In this document: positions 7,257-14,099 of the stretch, piece by piece
How positions within the stretch are numbered: position 1 is the first letter of the stretch
Layout of the letters: each line of letters begins with the position of its first letter
Assembly: GCF_001434575.1 (NCBI RefSeq)
Contig: NZ_AZDA01000058.1
Coordinates: forward strand, 1 to 37,647
Origin: Loigolactobacillus bifermentans DSM 20003
GTDB lineage: Bacteria > Bacillota > Bacilli > Lactobacillales > Lactobacillaceae
DNA length: 37,647 nucleotides
Direction of reading: 5' to 3'
Made by a program: the position numbers and the translations under genes
Notes under the pieces: generated by a model
The model's input: only the letters and a program-made list of their open reading frames with translations
Database searches by the model: none
Told to the model about the DNA's origin: nothing

Positions 7257-7353
7257 CCTCCTAAATGCGCTAAGATCTATTTTGCTTTTGCAAAATTTCA
7301 CTTTGAAGACGAACCATTCCATCGGACAAAAACCGTCACGATGGAAACATGGC
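7257..7353. repeat. Structured ~98-bp repeat, copy 2
   Basis: Directly abuts copy 1, starting CCTCCT and ending CATGGC. Hairpin 1 keeps ATTTTGC/GCAAAAT but has a degenerate base. Hairpin 2 has perfect arms TTCCATCG/CGATGGAA (7317-7324, 7339-7346). Confidence 0.85.
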
Positions 7354-7451
7354 GGCACCTCGGTTCTCTAAGGTTAGATTTTGCCTTCGCAAAATCTATT
7401 TCGGTGCATGTCCATTCCATCGGACGAAGACCGTCACGATGGAAACATGGC
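7354..7451. repeat. Structured ~98-bp repeat, copy 3
   Basis: Third tandem copy. The base of hairpin 1 has changed on both sides to GCACC/GGTGC. The top AGATTTTGC/GCAAAATCT is intact (7376-7384, 7389-7397). Hairpin 2 is as in copy 2. It ends in CATGGC and is followed by a further TCCTCC. Confidence 0.85.
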
Positions 7452-7516
7452 GTCCTCCTTGCGAAAGTTTTCATGTCGGAGCAGTAACGGCTCCTTTTAT
7501 GTTAAGTTTCATCAAC

Positions 7517-7545
7517 AGTTTACACATGTAGTTTCAATAATGCAA
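7517..7545 (-). promoter_or_regulatory. copY promoter with cop box
   Basis: -35 TTGCAT (7540-7545), 17-bp spacer, -10 TAAACT (7517-7522). The CopY operator consensus TACANNTGTA occurs as TACACATGTA at 7521-7530, overlapping the -10. This gives a copper-controlled transcript with a leader of about 360 nt that contains the three repeats. Confidence 0.8.
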
Positions 7546-7561
7546 GCATCTTGTGACGCTT
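7544..7561 (-). terminator. Weak hairpin after the MFS gene
   Basis: A 7-bp stem (7544-7550 with 7555-7561, one G-U) directly follows the MFS stop but has no U tract, so read-through into copY is possible. Confidence 0.35.
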
Positions 7562-8737
7562 TTAACCTTGATTGGCGTGCACCTTTAATTGCCGGTGGAA
7601 CACCAGGAAAATAATGCCAACAAGCGGTAATGTTACTAATAAAACTGGGTAAAACCATAGCCGGGGTACAAAATCGAATAACGCCCCACCAATCACTGGT
7701 CCGAGCACCATGCCCAAGTCCATACCAATATAAAAAGTACTGTTGGCCAAGCCTTGTTCATCCAGCGGTGCGACTAATAACGCAGTAGCCTGGCACACAG
7801 AATACATAAGGCCGTAACCACCTGCCAGCCCAAAAGCAGCAACCACTAACCACCAATTGTTCACTAAAAAGGTTAAGCCTAGCATGCCGATCCCGTTACT
7901 GATCACACCTGCTAGGAGAAAATATTGAAACGGCACCCGATCAAAATAATCTTTCAAAACCAGCCGCATCACTAATAAAATAATGGCATAAATTAAGAAA
8001 AAGCTCCCGACAGCAACATGTAAATGGCGTTCAGCCACGTATTCAACAATGTACGATTGCGTGGCAAAATACGGAATGGACAAAATCATAATGATCAACG
8101 CGATCGGCACCACTTTAGGTTGAACTAAGCGCATCGGTTTGGCGGCCTTTGTATCGACCATGACTTGGGGGAGCCCACGATCCGCAATAAATTGAATCAA
8201 AATCATCAACGTCCCACTAAAAACTGCCGCACAACAAAAAGCCAAACGATAACTAAAATGACCGTAAACATAGATCCCCAATGCCGGCGCAATGGCCATC
8301 CCTAACGCGTTCATCATACCGTAATAGCCCATTCCGGTTCCGATTCGATGCCGCGGTAAAATTCCAGCTAACCAAGTGGCCATACAAACAGAGCATAAGG
8401 CAAAGCCCAGTCCATTCACCACCCGAAAAAGTGCAATCAACCAAGCGGTGGTTGCAATGGCGTAACCGATGCCAGCGATGAAAAGTAACCCACCGCCAAT
8501 AAAGGCCAATTTATATTTTGACACACGATCCGTTAACCGCCCAGCAAAGGGCCGGAAAAACAGTGAACACAAATTCATCATCGCCGCGATCACACCAGCC
8601 AGTAATGCACTGCTACCAATACTACGGGTAAAGCCGACAATCAGTGGATTGATCAACATGGATGACGACATATAGCAAAAACTTCCCAATAAAATCAAAA
8701 CAACATCTTTGGTGAATAATTTTTCTCGCTGAATCAT
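7562..8737 (-). CDS. MFS transporter, multidrug-efflux-like
   Basis: A 391-residue major facilitator with about 12 hydrophobic segments. The loop 2-3 motif A is present as GRLTDRVSKYK (about 66-76), and the N-terminal half resembles DHA1-type drug:H+ antiporters. The substrate is unknown. The ATG at 8737 is preceded by AAAGAAG with 8-nt spacing and an extended -10 promoter. It lies upstream of copY on the same strand with only a weak hairpin between. No metal-specific residues are evident, so a role in copper handling is not supported by sequence. Confidence 0.85.
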   Translation of the reverse strand: MIQREKLFTKDVVLILLGSFCYMSSSMLINPLIVGFTRSIGSSALLAGVIAAMMNLCSLFFRPFAGRLTDRVSKYKLAFIGGGLLFIAGIGYAIATTAWLIALFRVVNGLGFALCSVCMATWLAGILPRHRIGTGMGYYGMMNALGMAIAPALGIYVYGHFSYRLAFCCAAVFSGTLMILIQFIADRGLPQVMVDTKAAKPMRLVQPKVVPIALIIMILSIPYFATQSYIVEYVAERHLHVAVGSFFLIYAIILLVMRLVLKDYFDRVPFQYFLLAGVISNGIGMLGLTFLVNNWWLVVAAFGLAGGYGLMYSVCQATALLVAPLDEQGLANSTFYIGMDLGMVLGPVIGGALFDFVPRLWFYPVLLVTLPLVGIIFLVFHRQLKVHANQG

Positions 8738-8774
8738 TGGCAGGCTTCTTTCAGAAAATAATTAGATAATTCTC

Positions 8775-8780
8775 ATCATA
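8775..8780 (-). promoter_or_regulatory. Extended -10 promoter of the MFS gene
   Basis: TATGAT preceded by TGG (extended -10); the -35 is poor. Confidence 0.5.
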
Positions 8781-8855
8781 CCATAAAACCTCCGCTGATC
8801 TTTACCATTTCTTAACTGCTTGAGCGTTAAATGCGCCACTTTTTGCAAAAGGGAC

Positions 8856-8923
8856 TACAATAGAATTGTACAGCGGATGAAGGTCCGCCTGCCCGGACCA
8901 ACAGTCACTGACATTCTGTACAG
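8856..8923 (+). promoter_or_regulatory. Promoter -10 and structured 5' leader of the 74-residue protein gene
   Basis: -10 TACAAT at 8856-8861 predicts a start near 8868. The RNA would begin in the arm TTGTACAG (8866-8873), which pairs over 8 bp with CTGTACAG (8916-8923). Inside, two helices compete: GCGGA/TCCGC (8873-8877, 8884-8888) and GGTCCG/CGGACC (8882-8887, 8894-8899). Such mutually exclusive helices are typical of regulatory leaders, but no known riboswitch class is recognised. Confidence 0.4.
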
Positions 8924-8946
8924 AAAAAATTTAGGGGGTCATCAAA

Positions 8947-9171
8947 ATGGCAGAAGCAGTTGCAACTGAACCACAAATTCTTAACAAAGCAATGAGTGAA
9001 GCATTTGATTGGAGTCAAGATGACACGCCTGTTCGCGTCGCGATCTGGAACTATTTTATGGAGAATAACGATCACAGCACTGAAAAGACGCTCGAATTAA
9101 TCAAACCTTACATTGACGCAACCAGTGAAGAACCAATTCGCGAATTTGTCGAAGCCAACCTTAAAAAATAA
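8947..9171 (+). CDS. Small acidic protein of unknown function (74 residues)
   Basis: Not recognised. It is a 74-residue, mostly acidic protein with no Cys, signal peptide or membrane segment. Patterns such as EKTLELIKPYIDA and EEPIREFVEANLKK suggest an all-helical fold. AGGGGG 8-9 nt upstream supports the ATG at 8947. It is a single gene with a structured leader and a strong terminator, which indicates a real and probably well expressed gene. Confidence 0.72.
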   Translation: MAEAVATEPQILNKAMSEAFDWSQDDTPVRVAIWNYFMENNDHSTEKTLELIKPYIDATSEEPIREFVEANLKK

Positions 9172-9188
9172 CCTTGACGCTTAAAAAA

Positions 9189-9223
9189 CCTTTGCACAAT
9201 TAAACTTGCGCAAAGGCTTTTTT
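9189..9223 (+). terminator. Terminator of the 74-residue protein gene
   Basis: Stem CCTTTGC/GCAAAGG (9189-9195, 9210-9216) then CTTTTTT. An A tract on the other side makes it potentially bidirectional. Confidence 0.88.
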
Positions 9224-9306
9224 ATATCTTGCATAAAATGAAATTCACAATAATTTCTAATCAATCAATAAAAATTGGTATACCTAAATATTTTAGAGCT
9301 AACGGC

Positions 9307-9335
9307 TTGGCTGTACTACTGATCTGCGCTATACT
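9307..9335 (+). promoter_or_regulatory. Promoter of the 59-residue membrane protein gene
   Basis: -35 TTGGCT (9307-9312), 17-bp spacer, -10 TATACT (9330-9335). Confidence 0.7.
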
Positions 9336-9380
9336 AGAAGTGTAGAATAGCACAGGCAATTATGAAAGGACTGAGCCGTC

Positions 9381-9560
9381 TTGATCAAAATGATTCCGGC
9401 AATTGTCGTACTTTTAAACTTATTCGCAGCTATTTCACAAGTTTTGATGGTACTTCAAATTGCACACCCCGTTTTACTGTTTAGTTTTGGTGCACTTTGT
9501 GTCACAAGTGGCATTGTACTCATCTGTCGTTATTGGTCTTTAGAAAAACCGGCATTTTAA
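9381..9560 (+). CDS. Small two-helix membrane protein (59 residues)
   Basis: A 59-residue frame starting at TTG 9381 (MIKMIPAIVVLLNLF), with AAAGGA 10 nt upstream. Two hydrophobic helices (about 4-25 and 31-50) are separated by a short turn with HP, and a basic/aromatic stretch CRYWSLEKP follows. Function unknown; many such proteins are membrane-complex accessories. A good promoter 46 bp upstream and a terminator 46 bp downstream support it as a real gene. An internal ATG at 9390 is a possible alternative start but is too far from the ribosome binding site. Confidence 0.62.
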   Translation: MIKMIPAIVVLLNLFAAISQVLMVLQIAHPVLLFSFGALCVTSGIVLICRYWSLEKPAF

Positions 9561-9605
9561 TTGATTCGTTTTCTTATAATTCGTTTTAGATTTCACTAAA
9601 AAGTG

Positions 9606-9628
9606 CACGGGCCAACCGTGTTTTTTTT
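9606..9628 (+). terminator. Terminator between convergent genes
   Basis: Stem CACGG/CCGTG (9606-9610, 9616-9620) followed by eight T on the plus strand. On the minus strand the same stem precedes CACTTTTT, so it may serve both genes. Confidence 0.85.
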
Positions 9629-9962
9629 ATGCCCAAAAAGTGTGATTCGCAACAACATTATTGGGAATGGGAATTTGCCGCAACACCCGGTTCGGTGCCT
9701 GAGGCAATACAACTTCTTTCGGCGCCTTCTTAGCCCCCATTAACACCACTGTTAACAAGCCGTAAATATGATCTAATACATCGGCTGGCGTGAAAAAGCC
9801 TAGCACCCCTTGGTTTATTTTTTGATTAAACGTTGGCAATTCGATCCACAGCTCTTCATTTTGAAGCTGTAAGATCACTGGAAAGTTCACCATTAACGCT
9901 GGCTCCCCGGCCCGTTTCGCTAACGCTTGATCAAATGCTGCCATAAATGTCTGAAAACTCAT
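9627..9962 (-). CDS. Conserved-looking protein of unknown function (111 residues)
   Basis: Not recognised. A 111-residue soluble protein without signal peptide, membrane helix or Cys. ATG 9962 is preceded by AAGGGGG at 8-nt spacing. The middle (NEELWIELPTFNQKINQGVLGFFTPADVLDHIYGLL) alternates beta-like and helical stretches. It is transcribed alone from an extended -10 promoter and ends in the shared terminator. Confidence 0.68.
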   Translation of the reverse strand: MSFQTFMAAFDQALAKRAGEPALMVNFPVILQLQNEELWIELPTFNQKINQGVLGFFTPADVLDHIYGLLTVVLMGAKKAPKEVVLPQAPNRVLRQIPIPNNVVANHTFWA

Positions 9963-9985
9963 GCCACCGCCCCCTTGCTTGTTCT

Positions 9986-9991
9986 ATTGTA
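9986..9991 (-). promoter_or_regulatory. Extended -10 promoter of the 111-residue protein gene
   Basis: TACAAT preceded by TGT (extended -10), 24 bp before the ATG; no good -35. Confidence 0.45.
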
Positions 9992-10034
9992 ACACCTTCA
10001 CCGCACCTGATAACCTGACATGTGTTCAGAATGG

Positions 10035-10040
10035 TATACT
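10035..10040 (+). promoter_or_regulatory. Extended -10 promoter upstream of the palindromic element and AKR gene
   Basis: TATACT preceded by TGG. Transcription from here would run through the 10054-10350 element into the aldo/keto reductase gene. Confidence 0.5.
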
Positions 10041-10053
10041 GAAATTAAGAGGA

Positions 10054-10350
10054 TGGGCCATAATTGCTTATTTTAGTTTGCGCACCGCACCCGGCCGATT
10101 TTGAATTACCTCCTAAAATCTCTAGAGTTAGATTTTGCTAACGCAAAATTTTATTTCGGAGGATGGCCATTCTGGCGGACGAAAACCATCACGCCAGAAA
10201 CATGGCATCTGAAAAAGGAACAAAATCGGCCTCTAACGTGCGCCATAATGCAGATTCTTCCGTTTAACGGTAAATCAGCTCCAGACTCAAAGTGCAGAGT
10301 CCAGAGCTGATTTTCGTTAATCCTGGTCATCTAAATGCATTATGGCCCAC
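10054..10350. repeat. ~300-bp nested palindromic element
   Basis: Outer arms TGGGCCATAATTGC (10054-10067) and GCATTATGGCCCA (10338-10350). Two sub-domains lie inside: a stem of GCGCAC/GTGCGC plus GGCCGATTTTG/CAAAATCGGCC that carries a copy of the 98-bp repeat, and a second stem closed by CATAATGC/GCATTATG with TTAACG/CGTTAA and a 16-bp inner helix. The inner helix pairs fully (two G-U) only in minus-strand RNA. No gene is seen. This explains most of the 419-bp gap before the AKR gene. Confidence 0.7.
10109..10206. repeat. Structured ~98-bp repeat, copy 4
   Basis: Same plan as the copies at 7158-7451: CCTCC/GGAGG base, ATTTTGC/GCAAAAT top, second hairpin and CATGGC end. Arms of hairpin 2 are TTCTGGCG/CGCCAGAA (10170-10177, 10192-10199), changed on both sides relative to copies 2 and 3. 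Confidence 0.88.
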
Positions 10351-10381
10351 CTACTAATTCATTAGAAAGTAGTGTGACATC

Positions 10382-11212
10382 ATGGAAGATTACCAACTTA
10401 AAGATGGTACTGCCCTGCCTAAAATCGGCTTTGGCACTTATAAGCTCAACGGAACTGCTGGCGTACGCGCGATGGTTTCCGCAATGGATCAAGGTTATCG
10501 TTTAATTGATTCTGCGTATAATTATGAAAACGAAGGTGCTGTCGGTGCTGCTATTCAGCAAACCAGCGTGCCACGCAGCCAGCTACTGATCACTTCAAAA
10601 TTACCCGGTCGCTACTATCAGCGGGCGGACGCCATTGCGGCCATTCAAGAATCGTTATATCGGATGCATTTAGATTATTTCGACTTATATTTGTTACATT
10701 GGCCGAATCCCAAACGTGACCAATACGTCGAGGCTTGGCAAACCTTGATCGACGCCCAACGATTTGGCCTTGTGCGGTCAATCGGCGTTTGCAACTTTCT
10801 ACCTGATTATTTGGACCGTCTCACCACTGAAACTGGCGTCACACCAGTGGTCAACCAAATCGAATTGCACCCACGCTTTAACCAGGCCGAACAGCGTGCC
10901 TATGATCAACAAGCTGGCATTATCACGCAAGCTTGGAGTCCCTTAGGCCGTGCGCAGCACTTAAATCAACAACCAGTCTTAAGTGAATTAGCCGCAAAAT
11001 ATGGTAAAGATAAGGGTCAAATCATTTTACGCTGGGAACTACAACTTGGCGTCTTACCAATTCCCAAGTCTGCAACACCTAGCCGTCAAGCCAGTAACTT
11101 AGCTGTTTTTGACTTTGAACTTTCAGAAGCTGATATGAACGCAATCAACCAATTGACCCAACCCGATGGTCGCAATAAAAATCAAGATCCTGCTGTTTAC
11201 GAAGAATTTTAA
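10382..11212 (+). CDS. Aldo/keto reductase (2,5-diketogluconate reductase-like)
   Basis: A 276-residue NADPH-dependent reductase with a TIM-barrel fold. The catalytic tetrad is visible: D43 and Y48 (LIDSAYNYENE), K73 (TSKLPG) and H106 (LLHWPNP). The cofactor-binding C-terminal loop is IPKSATPSRQASN. The length is normal for bacterial AKRs of the 2,5-diketo-D-gluconate reductase group, which act on many small aldehydes and ketones. The stop codon overlaps an ATG of the next gene, so the two are probably co-transcribed. The SD before ATG 10382 is weak (AAAGTAG) and follows a small CTACT/AGTAG hairpin. Confidence 0.92.
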   Translation: MEDYQLKDGTALPKIGFGTYKLNGTAGVRAMVSAMDQGYRLIDSAYNYENEGAVGAAIQQTSVPRSQLLITSKLPGRYYQRADAIAAIQESLYRMHLDYFDLYLLHWPNPKRDQYVEAWQTLIDAQRFGLVRSIGVCNFLPDYLDRLTTETGVTPVVNQIELHPRFNQAEQRAYDQQAGIITQAWSPLGRAQHLNQQPVLSELAAKYGKDKGQIILRWELQLGVLPIPKSATPSRQASNLAVFDFELSEADMNAINQLTQPDGRNKNQDPAVYEEF

Positions 11213-11232
11213 TGAAGGAAGGCGTTGCGCAG

Positions 11233-11706
11233 ATGCCCCTACGCTTAATTGAACCGCGAGATAACACTGCCTTAAGGCAAGTGATCCAAAGCACCTTACG
11301 TGAATACCACGATGATCTACCAGGCACTGCCTATTACGACCCACAATTAGGTCAATTAGCGGCGTTTTATCAGCAAACGCCTTACGCGCGCTACTGGGTG
11401 GTGGAACAGCAAGGCCAAATTGTTGGTGGCGGTGGTATTGCGCCGTTTCCACAAAGCGGCGTGGCAGAACTGCAAAAGCTGTATTTATTACCTAACGCCC
11501 GCGGCCAAGGCTACGCAACGCAGTTGATGCAACATTGTATCACGACGGCCCGTGAATTCGGCTACCACACCCTGTACCTCGAAACATTTAAAAACTTACA
11601 CACCGCTATTAAAATGTATGAAAAATATCAATTTCAGCCACTAACCGCTGCCTTATCAGGTACAGCACACAGTACTTGTGATGCCTGGTACAGCCTAGCG
11701 CTTTAA
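11233..11706 (+). CDS. GNAT-family N-acetyltransferase
   Basis: A 157-residue acetyl-CoA-dependent acetyltransferase. Motif A is LQKLYLLPNARGQGYATQL with the acetyl-CoA loop RGQGYA, followed by LYLETFKNLHTAIKMYEKYQF typical of the C-terminal half. The frame is open from an ATG at 11212 that overlaps the upstream stop codon, but AAGGAAGG at 11215-11222 lies 10 nt before ATG 11233, and this gives the usual GNAT beginning (MPLRLIEPRD). Substrate unknown. It is co-transcribed with the aldo/keto reductase and ends at a strong terminator. Confidence 0.88.
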   Translation: MPLRLIEPRDNTALRQVIQSTLREYHDDLPGTAYYDPQLGQLAAFYQQTPYARYWVVEQQGQIVGGGGIAPFPQSGVAELQKLYLLPNARGQGYATQLMQHCITTAREFGYHTLYLETFKNLHTAIKMYEKYQFQPLTAALSGTAHSTCDAWYSLAL

Positions 11707-11707
11707 A

Positions 11708-11756
11708 AAAATGGCCGCCTCACGAGTTGAGCTCTTCCTCGTGAGACGGCCATTTT
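11708..11756. terminator. Strong bidirectional terminator
   Basis: AAAATGGCCG/CGGCCATTTT outer helix plus CTCACGA/TCGTGAG inner helix, with A and T tracts at the ends. It lies between the convergent GNAT gene and araT. Confidence 0.92.
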
Positions 11757-11765
11757 GAATGGTAC

Positions 11766-12929
11766 TTAATTTTGTGATTGCACGTAAGCTGTTAAACGCG
11801 CAACGGCTTTTTCAAGATTTTCCATGCTCGCAGCATAACTGATCCGCACGTAACCTTCCCCACCAGCACCGAATGAAATGCCAGGAATCAAAGCTAATTT
11901 TTGCGTCTTGGCTAATTCACGTACAAAAGTCCAAGAATCTTGTGGGCAGTTGGCTGGGATCTTCGCAAATAAGTAGAAGGCCCCATCTGGACGCGCCATC
12001 TTAAAGCCTAAAGGTTCAAGCGCGCCGATCAAGTAATCACGACGGGCAATATATTGCTTGGCCATGACTTGGCTATCTTCTTTCCCATTGGTCACAGCTT
12101 CTAAAGCTGCATATTGCACAATCGTGGTTGGCGCCGTCACCATGTATTGATGGGTTTTGATTACTTCATCCACCACTGCAGTTGGGGCCAACAAGAAGCC
12201 GACCCGCCAGCCTGTCATGGCATGGGACTTCGATAAACCATTGATCACAATGACTTGATCCGGAATAAAGTTGGCTAAAGATTCATGGGGTTCGCTGTAA
12301 GATAATTCCGCATAAACCTCATCACTGATCACCCAAAGTTGATTTTGCTTGATCACTTCAGCCAAACCAGCCAGTTCGTCATGGTTATAAGTGACCCCAG
12401 TTGGGTTGTTCGGGTAGTTCAAAACAATCGCCTTAAAGTTGGCTTCTGGATGCGCTGTAATCGTCGCTTGTAACCGTTCTGGGGTTAAGACAAAGCCATC
12501 CGCACTGGTATCAATAAAGATCACTTGACCATGATCTAAGAACGTGTCTGGAATATAAATTGGGAAAATTGGGGTGGGGATCAACACCACATCATCTGGA
12601 TTCACAATGGCCTGTAAGGCTGCTGCGATACCTTCTGTGGCCCCAACCGTGGTAATGACATTTTCGGCCTTGTAATGCCAGTCAAACTTTTCATTATAAT
12701 AAGCGGCCGCGGCTTCACGTAAAGCTGGGATCCCAGGATTTGGTGTGTAGTGGGATTGGTTGTCCTTGATTGCCTGAATGGCAGCTTCTTTCACGTGTTC
12801 TGGTGTGTTAAAATCAGGTTCCCCTAAGGTTAATTTAACCATACCAGGCACTTGGCTGACTTCGTTATCGAATTGACGAATATCGGACACAGCAATTTTT
12901 TTAACAATCTCATTAAAATCTTCGCGCAA
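11766..12929 (-). CDS. araT: Aromatic amino acid aminotransferase (AraT-like)
   Basis: A 387-residue fold-type I PLP aminotransferase that exchanges amino groups between aromatic (and often branched-chain or Met) amino acids and 2-oxo acids. The PLP lysine is in NGLSKSHAMTGWRVG. Other landmarks are LTLGEPDFNTPEHV (substrate loop), NYPNNPTGVTY, SDEVYAEL (Asp for the PLP nitrogen) and the carboxylate arginine in GYVRISYAAS. It closely resembles lactococcal AraT as I remember it. PatA is an alternative label. The start is TTG 12929 with AGGGAG 4 nt upstream; no in-frame ATG precedes conserved sequence. Monocistronic with a TATAAT promoter. Confidence 0.88.
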   Translation of the reverse strand: MREDFNEIVKKIAVSDIRQFDNEVSQVPGMVKLTLGEPDFNTPEHVKEAAIQAIKDNQSHYTPNPGIPALREAAAAYYNEKFDWHYKAENVITTVGATEGIAAALQAIVNPDDVVLIPTPIFPIYIPDTFLDHGQVIFIDTSADGFVLTPERLQATITAHPEANFKAIVLNYPNNPTGVTYNHDELAGLAEVIKQNQLWVISDEVYAELSYSEPHESLANFIPDQVIVINGLSKSHAMTGWRVGFLLAPTAVVDEVIKTHQYMVTAPTTIVQYAALEAVTNGKEDSQVMAKQYIARRDYLIGALEPLGFKMARPDGAFYLFAKIPANCPQDSWTFVRELAKTQKLALIPGISFGAGGEGYVRISYAASMENLEKAVARLTAYVQSQN

Positions 12930-12964
12930 ATTTCTCCCTACTTTCTTAATTCCTTTTAATAAAC

Positions 12965-12970
12965 ATTATA
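12965..12970 (-). promoter_or_regulatory. araT promoter -10
   Basis: Perfect TATAAT; the -35 about 17 bp upstream is poor (CCTGAA). Confidence 0.5.
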
Positions 12971-13021
12971 CCCGTTGTGGCTAAAAATTCAGGCCTTTTC
13001 TTAAAGTTTTTTGTGAAAAGC

Positions 13022-13060
13022 AAAAAAGTGGTGCGCTTTCTGAAAAAGGGCACCACTTTT
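13022..13060 (-). terminator. Terminator of the nrd operon
   Basis: Perfect 11-bp stem AAAAGTGGTGC (13024-13034 with 13050-13060) followed on the minus strand by TTTTTTG, 70 bp beyond the nrdF stop. Confidence 0.88.
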
Positions 13061-13130
13061 AGGTTTACTTTTAAAATGGCATCATCACTTAAATAGCCTG
13101 CTAAGCGGTGACACGCATGCATGTGGATGC

Positions 13131-14081
13131 TTAAAAATCGTAATCACTTTCAGTCATTTCTTCAGCATTCCCCATTAAATAGCCTGCCCCGACTTGTGAG
13201 AAAAAGTCGTGATTCGCTGTTTCTGTGGAAATCCCATTCATCACGATAGGGTTAATGTCCTTAAGTTCAGCGTTGGGAAAACGTGAATCAAAGCCCATAT
13301 TTTGCAAAGCCTTGTTGGCATTATAATGGACAAACTGCTTCACATCTGCTGCTAAACCAATGGGCGCATAAACTTCTTCAGTAAAGGCAAATTCATTTTC
13401 CAATAAATCGTCCAAGAGATCATCCATCCACTTTTTAAAGGTCTTTTGTTCTGCAGCAGGTAATTCATTAAACCCTAATTGGAACTTATAGCCTAAATAA
13501 GTGCCATGGACGGATTCATCCCGAATGACCAATTTAATAATTTCCGACAAATTAGCCAGCTTATTATTGCCCCGGTACCACAAAGGCGTAAAGAAGTTGG
13601 TGTAATACAAAATACCTTCTAAAAAGACACTGGCGACTTTCTTTTCCAAGTTGTTGCCAGACTGATAAATATCGTTGATCCGCTTGGCCTTATACTGCAT
13701 CCGTGGGTTATTGTTCATCCACTCAAAGACTTCATTGACCGTCGCTTGATCATTTAAAGACGTTAAGATCGTGCCATAACTTTTGGCGTGGATCGACTCC
13801 ATCATTAAGAAATCATTGATCACCGCCGCCTCTTTACGCGTCCGAACATCTGGACGCATGACATCGACACCTTCTTCAGACTGTAAAGTGTCCAATAATG
13901 CCAAGCCGCCAACAACCTTGTTGATCACTGATTTTTCAGTATCGGATAAGGTGCGCCAATCGCGTAAATCATTGGAAACCGGTACCCGGGTGTCCAACCA
14001 ATACTGTGCTGTGGCTTTGTCCCAAACATATTCATCAAATTCATCTTCGATTTTATCCCAATTAACTGTTTGATAGCTCAT
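13131..14081 (-). CDS. nrdF: Class Ib ribonucleotide reductase beta subunit NrdF (active form)
   Basis: A 316-residue radical-generating subunit. All six metal ligands occur at family spacing: D64, E95, H98, E155, E189 and H192, with radical tyrosine Y102 (IHAKSYGTI). The C-terminal tail ESDYDF is the NrdE-docking segment with its radical-relay tyrosine. It should carry a di-Mn or di-Fe tyrosyl cofactor assembled with NrdI and pass the radical to NrdE. ATG 14081 has AAAAGGA 9 nt upstream and begins 18 bp after the stop of the paralogous gene. It is last in the nrdI-nrdE-nrdF'-nrdF operon. Confidence 0.96.
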   Translation of the reverse strand: MSYQTVNWDKIEDEFDEYVWDKATAQYWLDTRVPVSNDLRDWRTLSDTEKSVINKVVGGLALLDTLQSEEGVDVMRPDVRTRKEAAVINDFLMMESIHAKSYGTILTSLNDQATVNEVFEWMNNNPRMQYKAKRINDIYQSGNNLEKKVASVFLEGILYYTNFFTPLWYRGNNKLANLSEIIKLVIRDESVHGTYLGYKFQLGFNELPAAEQKTFKKWMDDLLDDLLENEFAFTEEVYAPIGLAADVKQFVHYNANKALQNMGFDSRFPNAELKDINPIVMNGISTETANHDFFSQVGAGYLMGNAEEMTESDYDF

Positions 14082-14099
14082 TTCAACGCGTCCTTTTCT

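Noticed and set aside
7158-7451. Three tandem ~98-bp repeats as a CRISPR array
   Set aside because: The units abut without unique spacers, are far longer than CRISPR repeats, diverge with compensatory changes, and no cas gene is present.
7158-7451. Insertion sequence or transposon interrupting the copY leader
   Set aside because: No transposase, terminal inverted repeats or clear target duplication beyond AGGAGG. At most a non-autonomous element, reported as a repeat instead.
7132-7614. Overlapping plus-strand frames of 60-79 codons over the repeats (peptides with LDFA.AK and RTKTVTMETW)
   Set aside because: They result from the repeated DNA itself, reappear at 10101-10310 for the same reason, lack proper ribosome binding sites and run across copY leader structure.
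10054-10350. T-box or known riboswitch upstream of the aldo/keto reductase
   Set aside because: No T-box sequence, specifier loop or aptamer core was recognised, and the gene is not an amino-acid gene. The symmetry fits a palindromic element better.
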